A DNA stretch of 64,000 nt. It comes from Entoloma clypeatum. Lineage: Eukaryota > Basidiomycota > Agaricomycetes > Agaricales > Entolomataceae. The first letter of the stretch is position 1, and each line of letters starts with the position of its first letter. This document shows positions 50,309 to 61,389 of this stretch, piece by piece. A model generated the notes under the pieces. It was given only the letters and a program-made list of their open reading frames with translations, was not told the DNA's origin and made no database searches. The DNA is taken from assembly GCA_963565915.1 (NCBI GenBank), contig OY751490.1, forward strand, positions 2,108,001-2,172,000. Direction: 5' to 3'. A program made the position numbers and the translations under genes.

Positions 50309-53300
50309 TTATAAACATCGATTCTAGCGATATTGAGAGACCATATATAATGGCTTATGGCATTGCGGAAAATGGAAAATTTACGAGAGACGAAATTAGA
50401 GACCTGTATCTCGAAGCGTCGCGAGATAGTGTCGCAGACGAGAATGCACAGGTCCTTTTAGGGGCATATTGGGACAGAAAATCGAGGGAACGTCCAGAAT
50501 GGCTTTGCGATGACGAACAAGAAATATTAGACCAATATCATGGTGGGATTGTACAAGTGCTAGCGGGTAAGAAATATAAACCCGTCGACAAGAAGGTGCG
50601 ACCAGTATTGGGAGAGTTGTCCGAGACATTTTGCATAGTTCGCGAGATAAAAGGGGACCCCCTTGCGGAGTTACCAAAGTTGAACCCAAAACCACCGGGG
50701 TTTGCGCCCAAGGGTCGCTACACCCAGGAAAGGATGGAGCACATGGACAGTATACACGACCATGATTTTCTCTGGAAAGAAGAAATGAAACTAATACATC
50801 ATTTATTGAGTGAACAGAATCAGGCTTTTGCATGGGATGATTCGGAGCGTGGTAGCTTTCGCGAGGATTTCTTTCCTCTGGTACAGATACCTGTGGTACC
50901 GCACACTCCGTGGGTACTAAGAAATATTCCTATTCCGCCTGGGATACATGATGAAGTGTGTAAGATAATAAGGACGAAGATGGCCGCGGGCGTGTACGAA
51001 CCGTCGAATTCCTCATACAGATCCCGGTGGTTCTGTGTATTGAAAAAGGATGGCAAGAGTCTCCGTATCGTACACAGTCTAGAACCGTTGAACCAAGTCA
51101 CTATAGCACATTCGGGCCTTCCCCCGGCAACAGAGGAATTAGCCAACCATTTCGCGGGACGTGCTTGTGGTGGAATGTTCGATCTCTATGTGGGATATGA
51201 CGAGCGCAAGTTAGCGGTCCAGTCTCGCGACTTGACTACATTTCAGACGCCATTCGGTGCTCAAAGATTGGTCACTTTACCAATGGGTTGGACAAATTCG
51301 GTACTGATCTTTCACAATGATGTTACACATATATTGCAGGACGAAATACCAGATGTTACTATTCCCTACATCGACGATGTGGCGGTTCGCAGCTCATCTA
51401 TGCGATACGAGTTGCCTGATGGCAGATACGAAACTATAGAAGAAAATCCAGGCATTAGGCGATTTGTATGGGAACATGTACAGAATGTGAATAGAGTGTT
51501 ACAGAGAATGTGGTATAGTGGAGGAACGTTCTCTGGGTATAAGTCGCTAGTATGCGCGAGCGAGATAGTGGTAGTTGGCCATCGTTGCACATATGAAGGA
51601 CGGAGACCCGAGACAGATAGGTTCGGAGTTATAAGCCGCTGGGGACCTTGCAAAGATATACATGATGTGCGGTCGTTCCTTGGAACGGCTGGCACTTGTC
51701 AAAACTTTATTAGAGACTTCGCGAAGAAGGCGGAACCTCTAGTCAAGTTGATGCGAAGTCGTGAACTCTTTGTCTGGGGATCTGAACAGGAGAAGGCCAT
51801 GCAAGACATAAAGGATGCTTTAGCGGCGTCCCCTGCAATCAAGCCAATAGATTATCATGGTGGAGGTGCAGTGGTCCTTTGCGTAGACTCCTCATGGCGG
51901 GCGGTTGGATTCTATATCTGTCAAGAGGAGGAGGGTGATTCTAAGAAGAGGACGTATGCGAAGTTCGCATCAATAACACTAAACAAGCGTGAGGCGAGAT
52001 ATTCGCAACCAAAGCGAGAATTGTATGGTTTATTTCGCGCATTGAAGGAGGCGAAGTTTTGGCTCTTGGGCTGTCGGAACCTGGTTATAGAGACCGATGC
52101 GAAGTATATCAAGGGGATGCTCAATAATCCTGGTCTTGGACCAAACACTGCTATAAATCGGTGGATTGATTACATTTTGATGTTCCACTTCACACTAAGG
52201 CATGTGCCAGGCAAGACCTTCGCACCCGATGGTCTATCGAGGCGAGAAGCACAACCGGGGGATGAAACCTACCATATCGAGGAGGACTGGGTGGATGAAC
52301 CAGATGGACCGCCACGGTACGAGTATCCCGATAAGGAAAATGGTATCCCTAATGCGGAAAAGAATGACCCGTTAGAGTTCGATGAGTTTAAAACAAAGAT
52401 AGACACACGTGGTGGTTATCTCTGGGCTATGTCGGTTGAAGACTTCCGGGGAGAGCTTGCTGACACTCGCGAGAGATCGAATATTGAACGATTATATCTT
52501 GGGCGAGTGTGTAAGGCTGGACTGCTCTCGCAATTCGTGGGGGAACCGGCGTTGCCCGACGACTCTTTGAAATGGGATGAATCGATGCGAGAACCTTATG
52601 ATGAGGATCATCGCACGATAACTGCGAAGTTGCAGGATGATCGCATTCCTGACATCAAAATTTGGCTCAAGGACCCTTTTGTGAGACCAAACGGCCTGAA
52701 TGACCGACAGTATAAACAGTTCGCGCAGCGGGCGAGACAATTCTTTGTCGCTGATGATGGCCGGCTCTATAGAAGAGGTAGCGAGGGAAAGCACAAACTA
52801 GTGGTCGAGAAGGGGCATCACATGTACATGATGAGGGTGTCCCATGATAGCCTTGCGCACCGCGGCTTCTATGCAACAAAGGAGCTTATTGCGCAAAGAT
52901 TCTGGTGGCCAGAATATGAGCGCGATGTTTGCCTATATGTCCAGACTTGTCATATATGTCAGCTGAGATAGAAGACATTGGTTCGCATTCCTCCTACGGT
53001 AACCCATACGCCGGGTCTGTTTCAGGTCCTGCATGCCGATATGCTACACATGACGCTGGCGTCGAACGGTTGTAAATACATTGTTCACGGCCGCTGTGCA
53101 CTATCGACATGGATGGAAGGGCGGCCACTAAGGCAAGAAACGGGTCGGACTGTTGGGCACTGGCTCTTCGAAGACATACTATGTAGGTGGGGCGGTATGG
53201 TAATGATTGTGACCGATAACGCGGGGCCATTCAAGAAAGCTTTGGCCTGGATAGAACAGAAGTATGGGATTAAGGGGATTATGATATCGGCTTATAATTC

Positions 53301-54112
53301 TAGAGCAAATGGACAGATCGAGAGGCCGCATTGGGACGTTCGTCAGGCTTTGTTTAAGGCCACAGGCGGTGATATCAGCAAGTGGTTCTGGTTCTTCCAC
53401 CATATGATGTGGGCAGATAGGATCACGATTCGGAAGGGTTTGGGATGCTCGCCATATTTCGTGTGTACAGGGGCGCATCCCATCCTTCCCCTAGATATTG
53501 TTGAGGCGACGTGGCTAGTGAAACTTCCAGATGGGCCGCTGTCAACGGCGGACCTGATCGGATTTAGGGCTCGTGCGCTCGCGAAGCACAAAGTGCACGT
53601 CGATGAGATGCGTAAGCGGGTTACGCGTGCCAAGATGACAGCGGTACTTTGTTATGAGCAAGAGCACCGGCATAAAATCAGAGATTATGACTTTAGAGAG
53701 AGAGATCTAGTGTTAGTCCGCAATACAGCGGTTGAAAATAGTCTCGACAAGAAAATGAAGCCCAGGTACTTCGGTCCTATGGTGGTCATCGCGAGGAATA
53801 AAGGTGGAGCATACATCATCGCGGAACTGGATGGGTCGGTATGGCATGAGAAGGTTGCAGCATGCTTACCATGCGAGACGTGCCATTGCAGTCCCTAAAG
53901 GGGTGTTAGACTTCATCGATATTACAAAAGCGACATTGGAAGGATTGAAAAATTCGACCGGGGCTGCTAAGGACAGCGGTGAGGACCTGTGGTTCGACGG
54001 AACGAGGCTGGACATAGATAAGAATGACAGGTTTGAGGATACGCCTCGCGAGGTTACCGTAGATGATGCAGGGGCAGTCTCAGACGAGGATTCCAGCTCG
54101 GATGATGAATGA
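50263..54112 (+). pseudogene. pol: Pol of element F: RT, RNase H, integrase, with a nonsense codon and a frameshift
   Basis: RT region 50.9-51.7 kb has YIDD in IPYIDDVAV in place of the usual YMDD/YVDD; RNase H follows (VLCVDSSWRAVGFYI; IETDAKYIKGML; LRHVPGKTFAPDGLSRRE). Integrase has a zinc region ending HICQL, then [12 protein letters not shown] and [11 protein letters not shown] as the DDE core. A TAG at 52969 interrupts the integrase; CAG is the likely original. Near 53860 the frame shifts by one base, after which the C-terminal tail ([23 protein letters not shown]) reads to 54112. No chromodomain. RT and RNase H themselves are uninterrupted. Confidence 0.88.
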
Positions 54113-54440
54113 CCGGGCTCGCGGGACTTACTTTGAAGGAAATCACCACTGGTATGATCTCGCGAAGCCTAGGGCCGTGTTGGAATGACTTAGCGATCAT
54201 ATCGGACGCCTATGTGCCAGCAGAGGAAGACCTGTATTACGGACTATACAGTAAAAACCTCTACAAGGGGACATGTGGCTTTTGCTGTGGCAGGAGAGAT
54301 GAAGGGCAGTCTACTCATACTGCTCCTTCAATTCGGAGAGGAGAAGGTTGTGTCGCTGCTTAAGGTATTGTGCATACTTTAAGTTGTAATCAAGAGAAGA
54401 AATTGTAGTGAGAAATTGGGATCGGACGAGGGCCTCGGTG

Positions 54441-55673
54441 TCACGAAGGGACTTCTCGGTGTGTGTCAAGGGCATCTCCAGGATTGACCCAGTCTCCGAG
54501 AGGATTGTCCATCGCGAAGCGAGCGGCTGCGGGGTGACATATTAGCTTGGATAAAGAAGGCGGATATGTTTAGTATGGTACCTTCTTTGTGGAAATTGCC
54601 TCGCTGCTCCACTTGTGCTGGTCCCACCGGCGCTGTGTCCTTGAACGGGGCTTCTTTGGTCTCCAGCCGCGGTTTCTTGTTGGATTTGGGACCCGGGGCC
54701 GATTTGCCCTTCGACCCAGACCCTTTCTGTGATATGGGGAAAATTAGCGGAGATTGTCGGGGGCAGTATGTCGATGTACCGTGCCGGACGATGATTTCTC
54801 CGTCGAGGGAGCTGTAACGGACTTCTTGGCAGACCCATCATCCGCAGTAATGGGATGGAGGGTCTCGGGGTCGACGTCCATCTTCTTGCACAGTAGCGAG
54901 AAGCGGCTTCAATACCATTGGAAGTTGGAAGGTAGTATACGAATAATGACAGACCTCATGATCAGATTCATCATCTCGCGATCGCTTACGAGGTTCGGCG
55001 GGGTGCTCGGCGTTTCTGTCGCTGTCGTCGCTGTCCCCGACTGGGTTAGTTCGGGTTCCGCGGCGGCGGACAGGCTGTTTGTGTCCGGGATATTAGAGAC
55101 ATCGAGATTGAGATCGGCATCGGGATCAGTTACCTTGACCTGGTTGAGCCATTCAATTAGTGCGGGGGACGGACTCCAGCTCTCGCGTCGACTCACTTCA
55201 GGTTTCTCGCTGTTGGCCGGAGGATCACTTGCAGGTGGAGGCGCGGTCTCCTTGGTGGCTGTAGGTCCTTGACGCAGGTATCGTATGTACGCAACCATGT
55301 CCTTGAGGGTAAAGAACATGGGCGGGAGTCCCCAAGACTTGTTCTTGTCATGGAACACCTGTAGGCCGTTCCTAGCTACGAAAACATGGTCCGCGAGTTG
55401 TGCGTCCTTGAGGTACTCATTGGAAATATGTGCATGACGGAGATTTAGAGGCTGACGGAATAGTTGGAATGGTCAAACAAGGTTCGGTGCGCTGTCGCGA
55501 CGTACTTTGAGGTCATCATACGCGTACCGACAGATGAGGTATGCTTCGGAGCAGGTTGGCAGTTTCTTGGGGGGTGCCTGAGGATCGTCTGGGAATGAAC
55601 CGATGAGCGAGGCTAAGACCTTTTTCACGGCCTGGGTTTCGTCTTCGTTAGACATCTCTTTTAGAGGCGGCAT
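54441..55673 (-). pseudogene. Antisense gene 2 of element F, three exons
   Basis: On the strand opposite to pol. Exon 1 starts at ATG 55673 (MPPLKEMSNEDETQ) and reads to 54780; introns of 53 nt (54727-54779, GTACAT..ACAG) and 55 nt (54527-54581, GTACCA..GCAG) give a frame that ends DWVNPGDALDTHREVPS and TGA at 54441. Spliced length is 374 residues. Two TGA codons (55473 and 54909) lie in frame where CGA is expected, so this copy is inactive. The protein has ADHVFVARNGLQVFHDKNKSWGLPPMFFTLKDMVAYIRYLR, then S/T/P-rich and basic KGSGSKGK stretches. No domain recognised. Confidence 0.65.
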
Positions 55674-55754
55674 GTGACCCGAGGGCAAGTTTGTCTAGCG
55701 GTGTTGATTTGTGCTAGGGTGAGGGTAGAGTTGACTCTTCGAGTGGTCGCGGGC

Positions 55755-55762
55755 TTTTATAG
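55755..55762 (-). promoter_or_regulatory. TATA box of antisense gene 2
   Basis: TATAAAAG on the minus strand, about 90 bases before the ATG at 55673. Suggests that the antisense gene has its own promoter inside the element. Confidence 0.55.
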
Positions 55763-55788
55763 CTTCCCTGGCGACTTAGTAACAAAAG

Positions 55789-55810
55789 TTTTTTTTTTTT
55801 TTTTTTTTTT
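55789..55810 (+). repeat. T22 homopolymer
   Basis: 22 consecutive T's just upstream (on the minus strand) of the antisense TATA box; poly(dA:dT) tracts often exclude nucleosomes at fungal promoters (general knowledge). Length may vary by sequencing error. Confidence 0.6.
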
Positions 55811-55979
55811 GAGGCCGTGCTATACCGGATGGTAGTGGCGCCTGGGATTGCGTGCTTAGGCACGGCGGTTCCCTCTACGAGGGGATAGTCAGTCCTTGTG
55901 ATAGTCGACAGGGGTACCTTCGCGATGCTAGTCTTGCCTTCACGGAATAGAGCGATGTCCAACTCGGAGAGTTGTATTC

Positions 55980-55994
55980 TTTAGTGTGGGGGAG
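55980..55994 (+). promoter_or_regulatory. Second polypurine-tract-like sequence in element F
   Basis: TTTAGTGTGGGGGAG occurs here and again at 58342-58356, immediately before the 3' LTR. The internal copy could be a second plus-strand primer or a relic of an older 3' end. The surrounding 55.7-56.38 kb has no other supported gene. Confidence 0.45.
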
Positions 55995-56382
55995 TGGGGG
56001 GTCGCGAGCCTGTTCCAGTACAATTGCGAACCTCAAATTGCCATAAATGAAACAGAACATGAAAGAGCGGAAACAGAACATGAAAGAGCGGAATCTCAGA
56101 AGGAGATATCAGAAAGACATAATCACCGTCAAATAGATATACCGAACCCCTGAGTACCAAACAGCATAACGATCAAAGTAAAACGAGACTTTGTCCAACG
56201 TCTTCGCGATAGACTTAGAAATACTGTAGTTCTGAACAGGAGGCCCTTAATGGACTTAATTAAAGAACGAAGAAAAGCAATATATTTGGGCGTAAGCCCG
56301 CAGCGAGTGTATACAGAGAAAATATAAGGGCGTATAGCCCGCGACATGTGCAAATATAAAAAAGAAAGAAGGCCCGCAGTAC

Positions 56383-57998
56383 CTAGGCGACATCGCGAGA
56401 CGACCCCTGAACGAACAGATCCTTCACGACTTCATCAGCATCTTCCTCCACAGGGGAGTCCTTGTCAGAAGCCGAGTCTGATTCATGGACAGGTGAAACC
56501 TTCTTGACAAAGATGGGATTCTCGCGGGAGGACTGTTGACCAGCGGGAGGGTCGAATCGAGCGAGGCCAAAGACTTCGAAGAGCTCCTGGCGAGCCCCCT
56601 CATCAGCTACCAGGCCCTGAGGAAAGTCGCCCTCACGACGATACAGCCGAGCCAGCTGGTGAAGGAAGTGGGTAATGGACCGCTTGCGACGAGCGGCGAT
56701 GGCTGACAAGGCTTCCGAGAGGTGGAAGTGGAGAGCAGTCGAGGCATGGATGTCGACAAGAGTCTCGCGGATGGCTGGAAATAAATTGTCAGCGGCTAGA
56801 AAGAGGGCAGATGGTAGAACGCACCAGCCGTGCTCGATTGACCGAAGGCGTGGGCCATGGTTGCGAGGAGTTCCACACGTTCACCACTCACCTCAAAAGA
56901 GCACCCTACCCGGCTACCGCTCTGGCAGTTGGAGCACTTCTTGCCCCAACCTTGGAAACGGCAGCGAGCCGCACTTGGTCCACCAGCGCAAACGAGGCAG
57001 GGAAGGCTGGGCTAAGAAAAGACATAGTTAACTATAGAATGAGTCAGGGAGAAAGAAAACGTACCATAACGGGCAACACAACACGGAGTTGTCGCAACTC
57101 ATCTGCCTTGAGGGCAGTACCTTCTTTTGCGTCGACCTGCGGTTCTTTCGCGACCGTGGCGGGTTTCGGTTCGGGTTGAGGAGGGGGCCTCGCGGGCGCT
57201 GTTACGACACGGGGCCTTTTAGCAATGGGTTGAGGTCTGGCGGGGGTGTGCGCATCGACCACCTCGACAATGTCGTCCTCGCTGTCTGCTTGCAAAGCTT
57301 GACGACCGATATCGGAGCGACGTTTCTGGAAGGAAATTTAGTAAGAAGTAAAAGAAATGATCAGGAAGTTCACCTTGAGAGCTCCCTGACTGGGAGGCAA
57401 ATGGGGAGCTGCACGCTTACCGCTAGCATGGGTCACAGGCTTAGATCGTGCAGCGCGAGAGGTCGACTTGTTCTTGTCCTCGATGTTGAGTGAAGTTGGA
57501 CTGGCCGTCATGTACTCCACACCTGTTGTGATGAGCTTTGCGGATCGTTTCCCGCTAGAGATGGATGGTTCGGGGACGGGGACAGCCTCGTCCTCTTCCA
57601 GTAGGCGATCCTGCATAAATGTAATGTAGAAATTAGCAAAACAAATAAGCAAACGACTCACCTCGGTCTTGGAGGGTTTGCCCATGAAGGTTGGGCCACC
57701 ATTTCCACCAGCGGCGGTCCATCGTGTAGCCGGAGCGGTATAAGTTGTACGCGATGGTGTTTAAGAGCCGCTCGGCGTAGTCATCCACACAACCTGCAGC
57801 CGCGACCTGAAAGAAGAAATGTTTGAGTAGGAAACGGGGCTTGCGAGCATCACTTACCAGTGTATCGTGAAGTTCTGATAAGATTTCCTGAATCTGTGCT
57901 TCTCCGGACTTGCGGAGTCGGTTGAGATCGGTGAGGATATTGAGTTCGACCTCGAATTTAGAAAGGCGAGTGTAGAGCTCGTTCGGAGACGTGGTCAT
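56383..57998 (-). CDS. Antisense gene 1 of element F: six exons, six-cysteine cluster
   Basis: Minus strand from ATG 57998 (MTTSPNELYTRLSKFEVE) to stop 56383. Introns: 57807-57857, 57611-57661, 57326-57373, 57012-57064, 56775-56824, of 48-53 nt, all GT..AG. Exons keep phase and predict 453 residues, but one extra base near 57696 shifts the frame in exon 2 (total exon length is one over a multiple of three). Features: helical N-terminus; proline-rich basic region (PIAKRPRVV); cysteines C-x2-C-x8-C-x8-C-x2-C-x7-C in exon 5 (CLVC..KKCSNCQ), resembling a Zn2Cys6 cluster; a helical region and an acidic C-terminal part. It could be a regulator or silencer of the element, or a chromatin protein; this is inference. 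Convergent with pol. Confidence 0.68.
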
Positions 57999-58344
57999 GT
58001 TGAACGAGAGGAAAAGTGAGAACTGGGGAATGAGGCAGACTGCCCCAGCCTTTATGGGAATTGGAAGTCTCGCGAGGCTACTGCGGAGGAAGTTATCTGT
58101 CAAAATCCATCAGCATGGAGTTAGGTCGCAAGAACGGCAAACCTTTGATGTTACTTGGTATAGGCGAACATGAGGCCAATGGGGGCCGAGTGCGGACTTT
58201 GTGTGTCCACAGTGCGGCGTGTCAAGTGGGGCCGTCTCATGAGAACACGTTTTGGGGTGGAACTCGAATATATGGAAAGCGGTGCTAGAGTGGACTGGTC
58301 ATATCGCTGTCGTTAGATAGGATTGACTGGGACAGTCAGGATTT

Positions 58345-58357
58345 AGTGTGGGGGAGA
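58345..58357 (+). promoter_or_regulatory. Polypurine tract of element F
   Basis: AGTGTGGGGGAGA directly precedes the 3' LTR start at 58358. Confidence 0.7.
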
Positions 58358-59623
58358 TGATAAGGCCGCGATGCGTCTAGGCCTAAAATCTGCGCGTTTT
58401 GCACCCTTTCACACTATCTCTAAGGGATATAGAGAGTCCTAGATGAGCTCCGATTCTGAGGACTTAGTGGCGATGTTAGAGAGAGAGACCAGCGACCCTG
58501 GCAATGTAGGACATAGCGCTGGTCACCACTATGGGCTTAGCTATGATACTCGAGAGCTATGGGATCGTCTCGCGAGATAGAAAAGACTATTGAGTGCCTC
58601 TCGCGATGAAGCGTGAAACAAGGAGATGGGTTATATTGGAGTTATCGATGACACTAGCACTGTCTACCATACATCGGGGCTTGACCGGAGACATTCTTGC
58701 GAGAGGTTTGGTCAACGTGCGCCGTGCTCCACGTCCAAATCGTCCATATCAGGAATATTGAAGTGACATCGGATGATACAGACCGAGATCAGGTTTGATA
58801 CATCGCGATCAACGTGACCTTATGGTGAACTTTGAATCTGATGGGTGGCTTATCAAGGCGACCCTTAATTGATGCAGCTGATACCTCACGGTAACTAATC
58901 GGCATCGTCCCGGGTACATCGCAAAACCAAGATATTGAAAGCCTCTCCAGTGTGGCAGAGATTTGGATATGGAAAAGGGGCGTACCTGTGGCGTTGTCTA
59001 CCACATGGGCGCATCGAAACGACTCTAGTGAAGGTCACTTGACTGGATACCATTTATCGATACCACATGCAACCTTTTTCTATATTTATTGCTGCTCATG
59101 TATAAAATCTCGTAGTTTCGTGGTAGATAGGTTAGGTTGGATTGTGCCCTAGAATTGATAGCATTTGGCTTGTGCATCTGTCATCATTTGCGAGTATCAT
59201 TGAAGCCTTGAGATTGTTTGGTTTGCATTGGAAGTCAGTTGCAATTGTGTTTTGTGTGTTCGAGAACTTGTCAATTGTCAAATTGTGTTATCTATCAGTC
59301 ATATTGGTCATTGTTGTGTTTGTATTTGGTCGAGATTGTGTTCGCAAAGTCTTGTTGGTTCGGAAATCATAAACCTCGGTTCATTATCTATTGAGAACTA
59401 TCTCTAAGTCTTGTTCGAGACCTATCAAGCCATCGCTCAACGAGTTATTCAATTGTTGTTTGGAAGAGTCGCATCCTGAGTGATCTCACTCATCACCCCG
59501 AACTATATTGATTGAGAAGTACACATCGCGAGACTTGTTCGGTCTTCATTGTTGTGTTTGGTGTTTGTGTGTGTGATAGAGATATCGCTCGCGCTCATCC
59601 CCAGACTCACTTCCTTCGTTTCA
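58358..59623 (+). repeat. 3' LTR of element F
   Basis: 1,266 bp. Differs from the 5' LTR by scattered substitutions, small indels and the inverted 178-bp segment 59061-59238. Here TATAAAAT (59101-59108) points in the direction of the element, so this LTR probably shows the ancestral, promoter-competent order. Confidence 0.88.
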
Positions 59624-59705
59624 CCGGGTGGCGGGGTTGAGGACGTGCACTGTAGAGAAAAGCATATCTTCGTGTGGCGTTAGTAGAATGCAAACAGAAC
59701 ATGCC

Positions 59706-60106
59706 TAACACTCCTGACACTGAAAAATCTTTCTGAAGGAAAAATCATTATGAAAGAGGAATCCTCTTTCCTTTGGCAAAGTATTTTATATGGAAATTTT
59801 CAAGAAACATGTAATGTTTTTTCCAAATATTTTTGGCCAAAGAACTTTTTGTTTATCCTACAGTTTTTCTTGAGGAAAAGCTAGATCCATTGTTTGAACA
59901 ATGGAATAAGTTTATCTTTGAGAAAAACTCTTGGAAAAATGAAAAGTTTTACCAGAAGAAATACTTTGGAAACACATTATATGTTTCCTAAAATTTTCTA
60001 TATGAAATACTTTGTATCTTTCTCAAAGATACACCCAAAGGAAAGAGGATTCCTCTTTCACAACAGATTTTTCCTCCAGAAAAACTTGCCAGTGTCAGGA
60101 GTGTAA
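59706..60106 (+). mobile_element. Foldback MITE (~400 bp)
   Basis: Ends ACACTCCTGACACTG (59708-59722) and its exact complement (60090-60104). Inverted similarity continues inward: AAAGAGGAATCCTCTTTCCTTTGG near 59755 mirrors CCAAAGGAAAGAGGATTCC near 60037. The centre is CCATTGTT-TG-AACAATGG (59887-59904). The whole element can form a long hairpin. A two-base TA duplication is possible but imperfect. Confidence 0.75.
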
Positions 60107-60879
60107 TGAAGGATAACCATAAAATAAATAAATTGTGTGTTCACGGTTGGCACAGGGCATAAAGGCGCCATCCCCTTTGCAGTCATGTCACGATGGGAAG
60201 CTTAAATGAAAGGTTAGTCTGCAGATTTCCTGTAGAATATATGATTTGTTGACACATGTTCCTCCATGACAGGCTGCGGTAATGAACCCTTGATGGGTAA
60301 AGAGAAGTTCACAAACATCGTTGAGGGGGTAAAAAGTGTTAGTATGAAATAAGAATCACTCCCATAGGTTCCATGCCCAAGGGAGCGACAACAAAGAACA
60401 GACTCGGCCGGGATGGGGCTTCACGAACCAGAGGCTCACGAAGCGCAAGATGGGTGTCGTCAGATGACCGGAACTCTACCTCACCAAATCCAGAGATTGC
60501 ATATGCTGTTAGTAAGTAGGGGTGCTTGAAAACTATCAAGAGACTGACCGCTCAATCTTGCTCTTGTTCACCACAGCTCGGATTACCACTTTGGGGATGC
60601 AGGCTGTTGACCCCCATGAGCTACAAGAAAGCGATCGTACAATGCTTGGTTTAACTAACACCGACCTAGATCTCGCCTGAAGTATCATCACAACGCCCGA
60701 TCGAGAGCCGCTCCCAACGGCCGAGTCCAGCCACATGTCGCATTGGGTCACTGATCCAGAGGCTTCTGAGTCTAGCAGGGCCCTGTACTTAGTGAGTGAG
60801 TGAAAAGGGTTGTATAAAAGCCTGCGCGGCGACACTGAATGGTGCCCCCCGTCGGTGTGTGACAGTGCCTGTCATAAAC
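60107..60879. other. Stretch without a supported gene
   Basis: Possible upstream exons of the gene at 60880, but no ORF here is convincing on either strand. Confidence 0.4.
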
Positions 60880-61331
60880 ATGCAGCCCATGCCTGCAGCA
60901 TTCCTGATGCATCACGACGAAACGATGCTAAGGTTGGCCGGTGGTGATAGTAGCTTGTTCACTGGAGGCGAGGTTGACGCCATTGAGGGAGGCAGATTTA
61001 CAAGTGAACAGGTTGAAGCCACCGCAGCGGCCGTCATTGACTACGCCCGTGAGATTCTTGGGTGAGTCGACAGCATCATAAAATACACAAACGGCTTACC
61101 ATATTCATTGCGTGGTTGTATAGTGACGAAGCGACCACAGTGGACAAGGCTCCAGAAGACAGAGTCAAAGGAGATAGTAAGCACAGAATAAGGACGATGA
61201 TGGATCTAGCAGATCTTTTCCTCATGGCAGACGCCGCGACACGCAACCCTCACGAGGCCACTGCGGCCGAAGTTCTGTTCATCGGGCTCCATCAGGGTGA
61301 GGCAGCTGGTGGTTCTCAGGAGCACATGTAG
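60880..61331 (+). CDS. Small two-exon gene of unknown function
   Basis: Exon 1 60880-61061 (ATG at 60880, MQPMPAAFLMHHDETML), a 62-nt intron (61062-61123, GTGAGT..TATAG), exon 2 61124-61331 ending at TAG. The join preserves the frame (REILG-DEATTVDK) and gives 129 residues, helical and rich in alanine and acidic residues (DLADLFLMADAATRNPHEATAAEV). No domain recognised and further upstream exons are possible. It may be a host gene piece; it is next to large repeat arrays, so expression is doubtful. Confidence 0.45.
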
Positions 61332-61389
61332 GATTCATGAGTAGTAAACTAGGAACATGAATGGATTTATGGTGTGGAGTTCTTCCTAA

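Larger units (their letters stand above)
45603..59623 (+). mobile_element. Element F: 14-kb Ty3/gypsy retrotransposon with antisense genes
   Basis: LTRs of about 1.27 kb (45603-46883 and 58358-59623) begin TGATAAGG and end GTTTCA. CCGG flanks both sides (45599-45602 and 59624-59627), a possible 4-bp target duplication. Between them: PBS, gag, pro, pol in three successive frames linked by GGGTTTT heptamers, then 4.2 kb with two antisense intron-containing genes, and a purine tract (58345-58357). Integrase follows RT and RNase H, so Ty3/gypsy; no chromodomain seen. Several nonsense codons make this copy defective. Confidence 0.9.
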
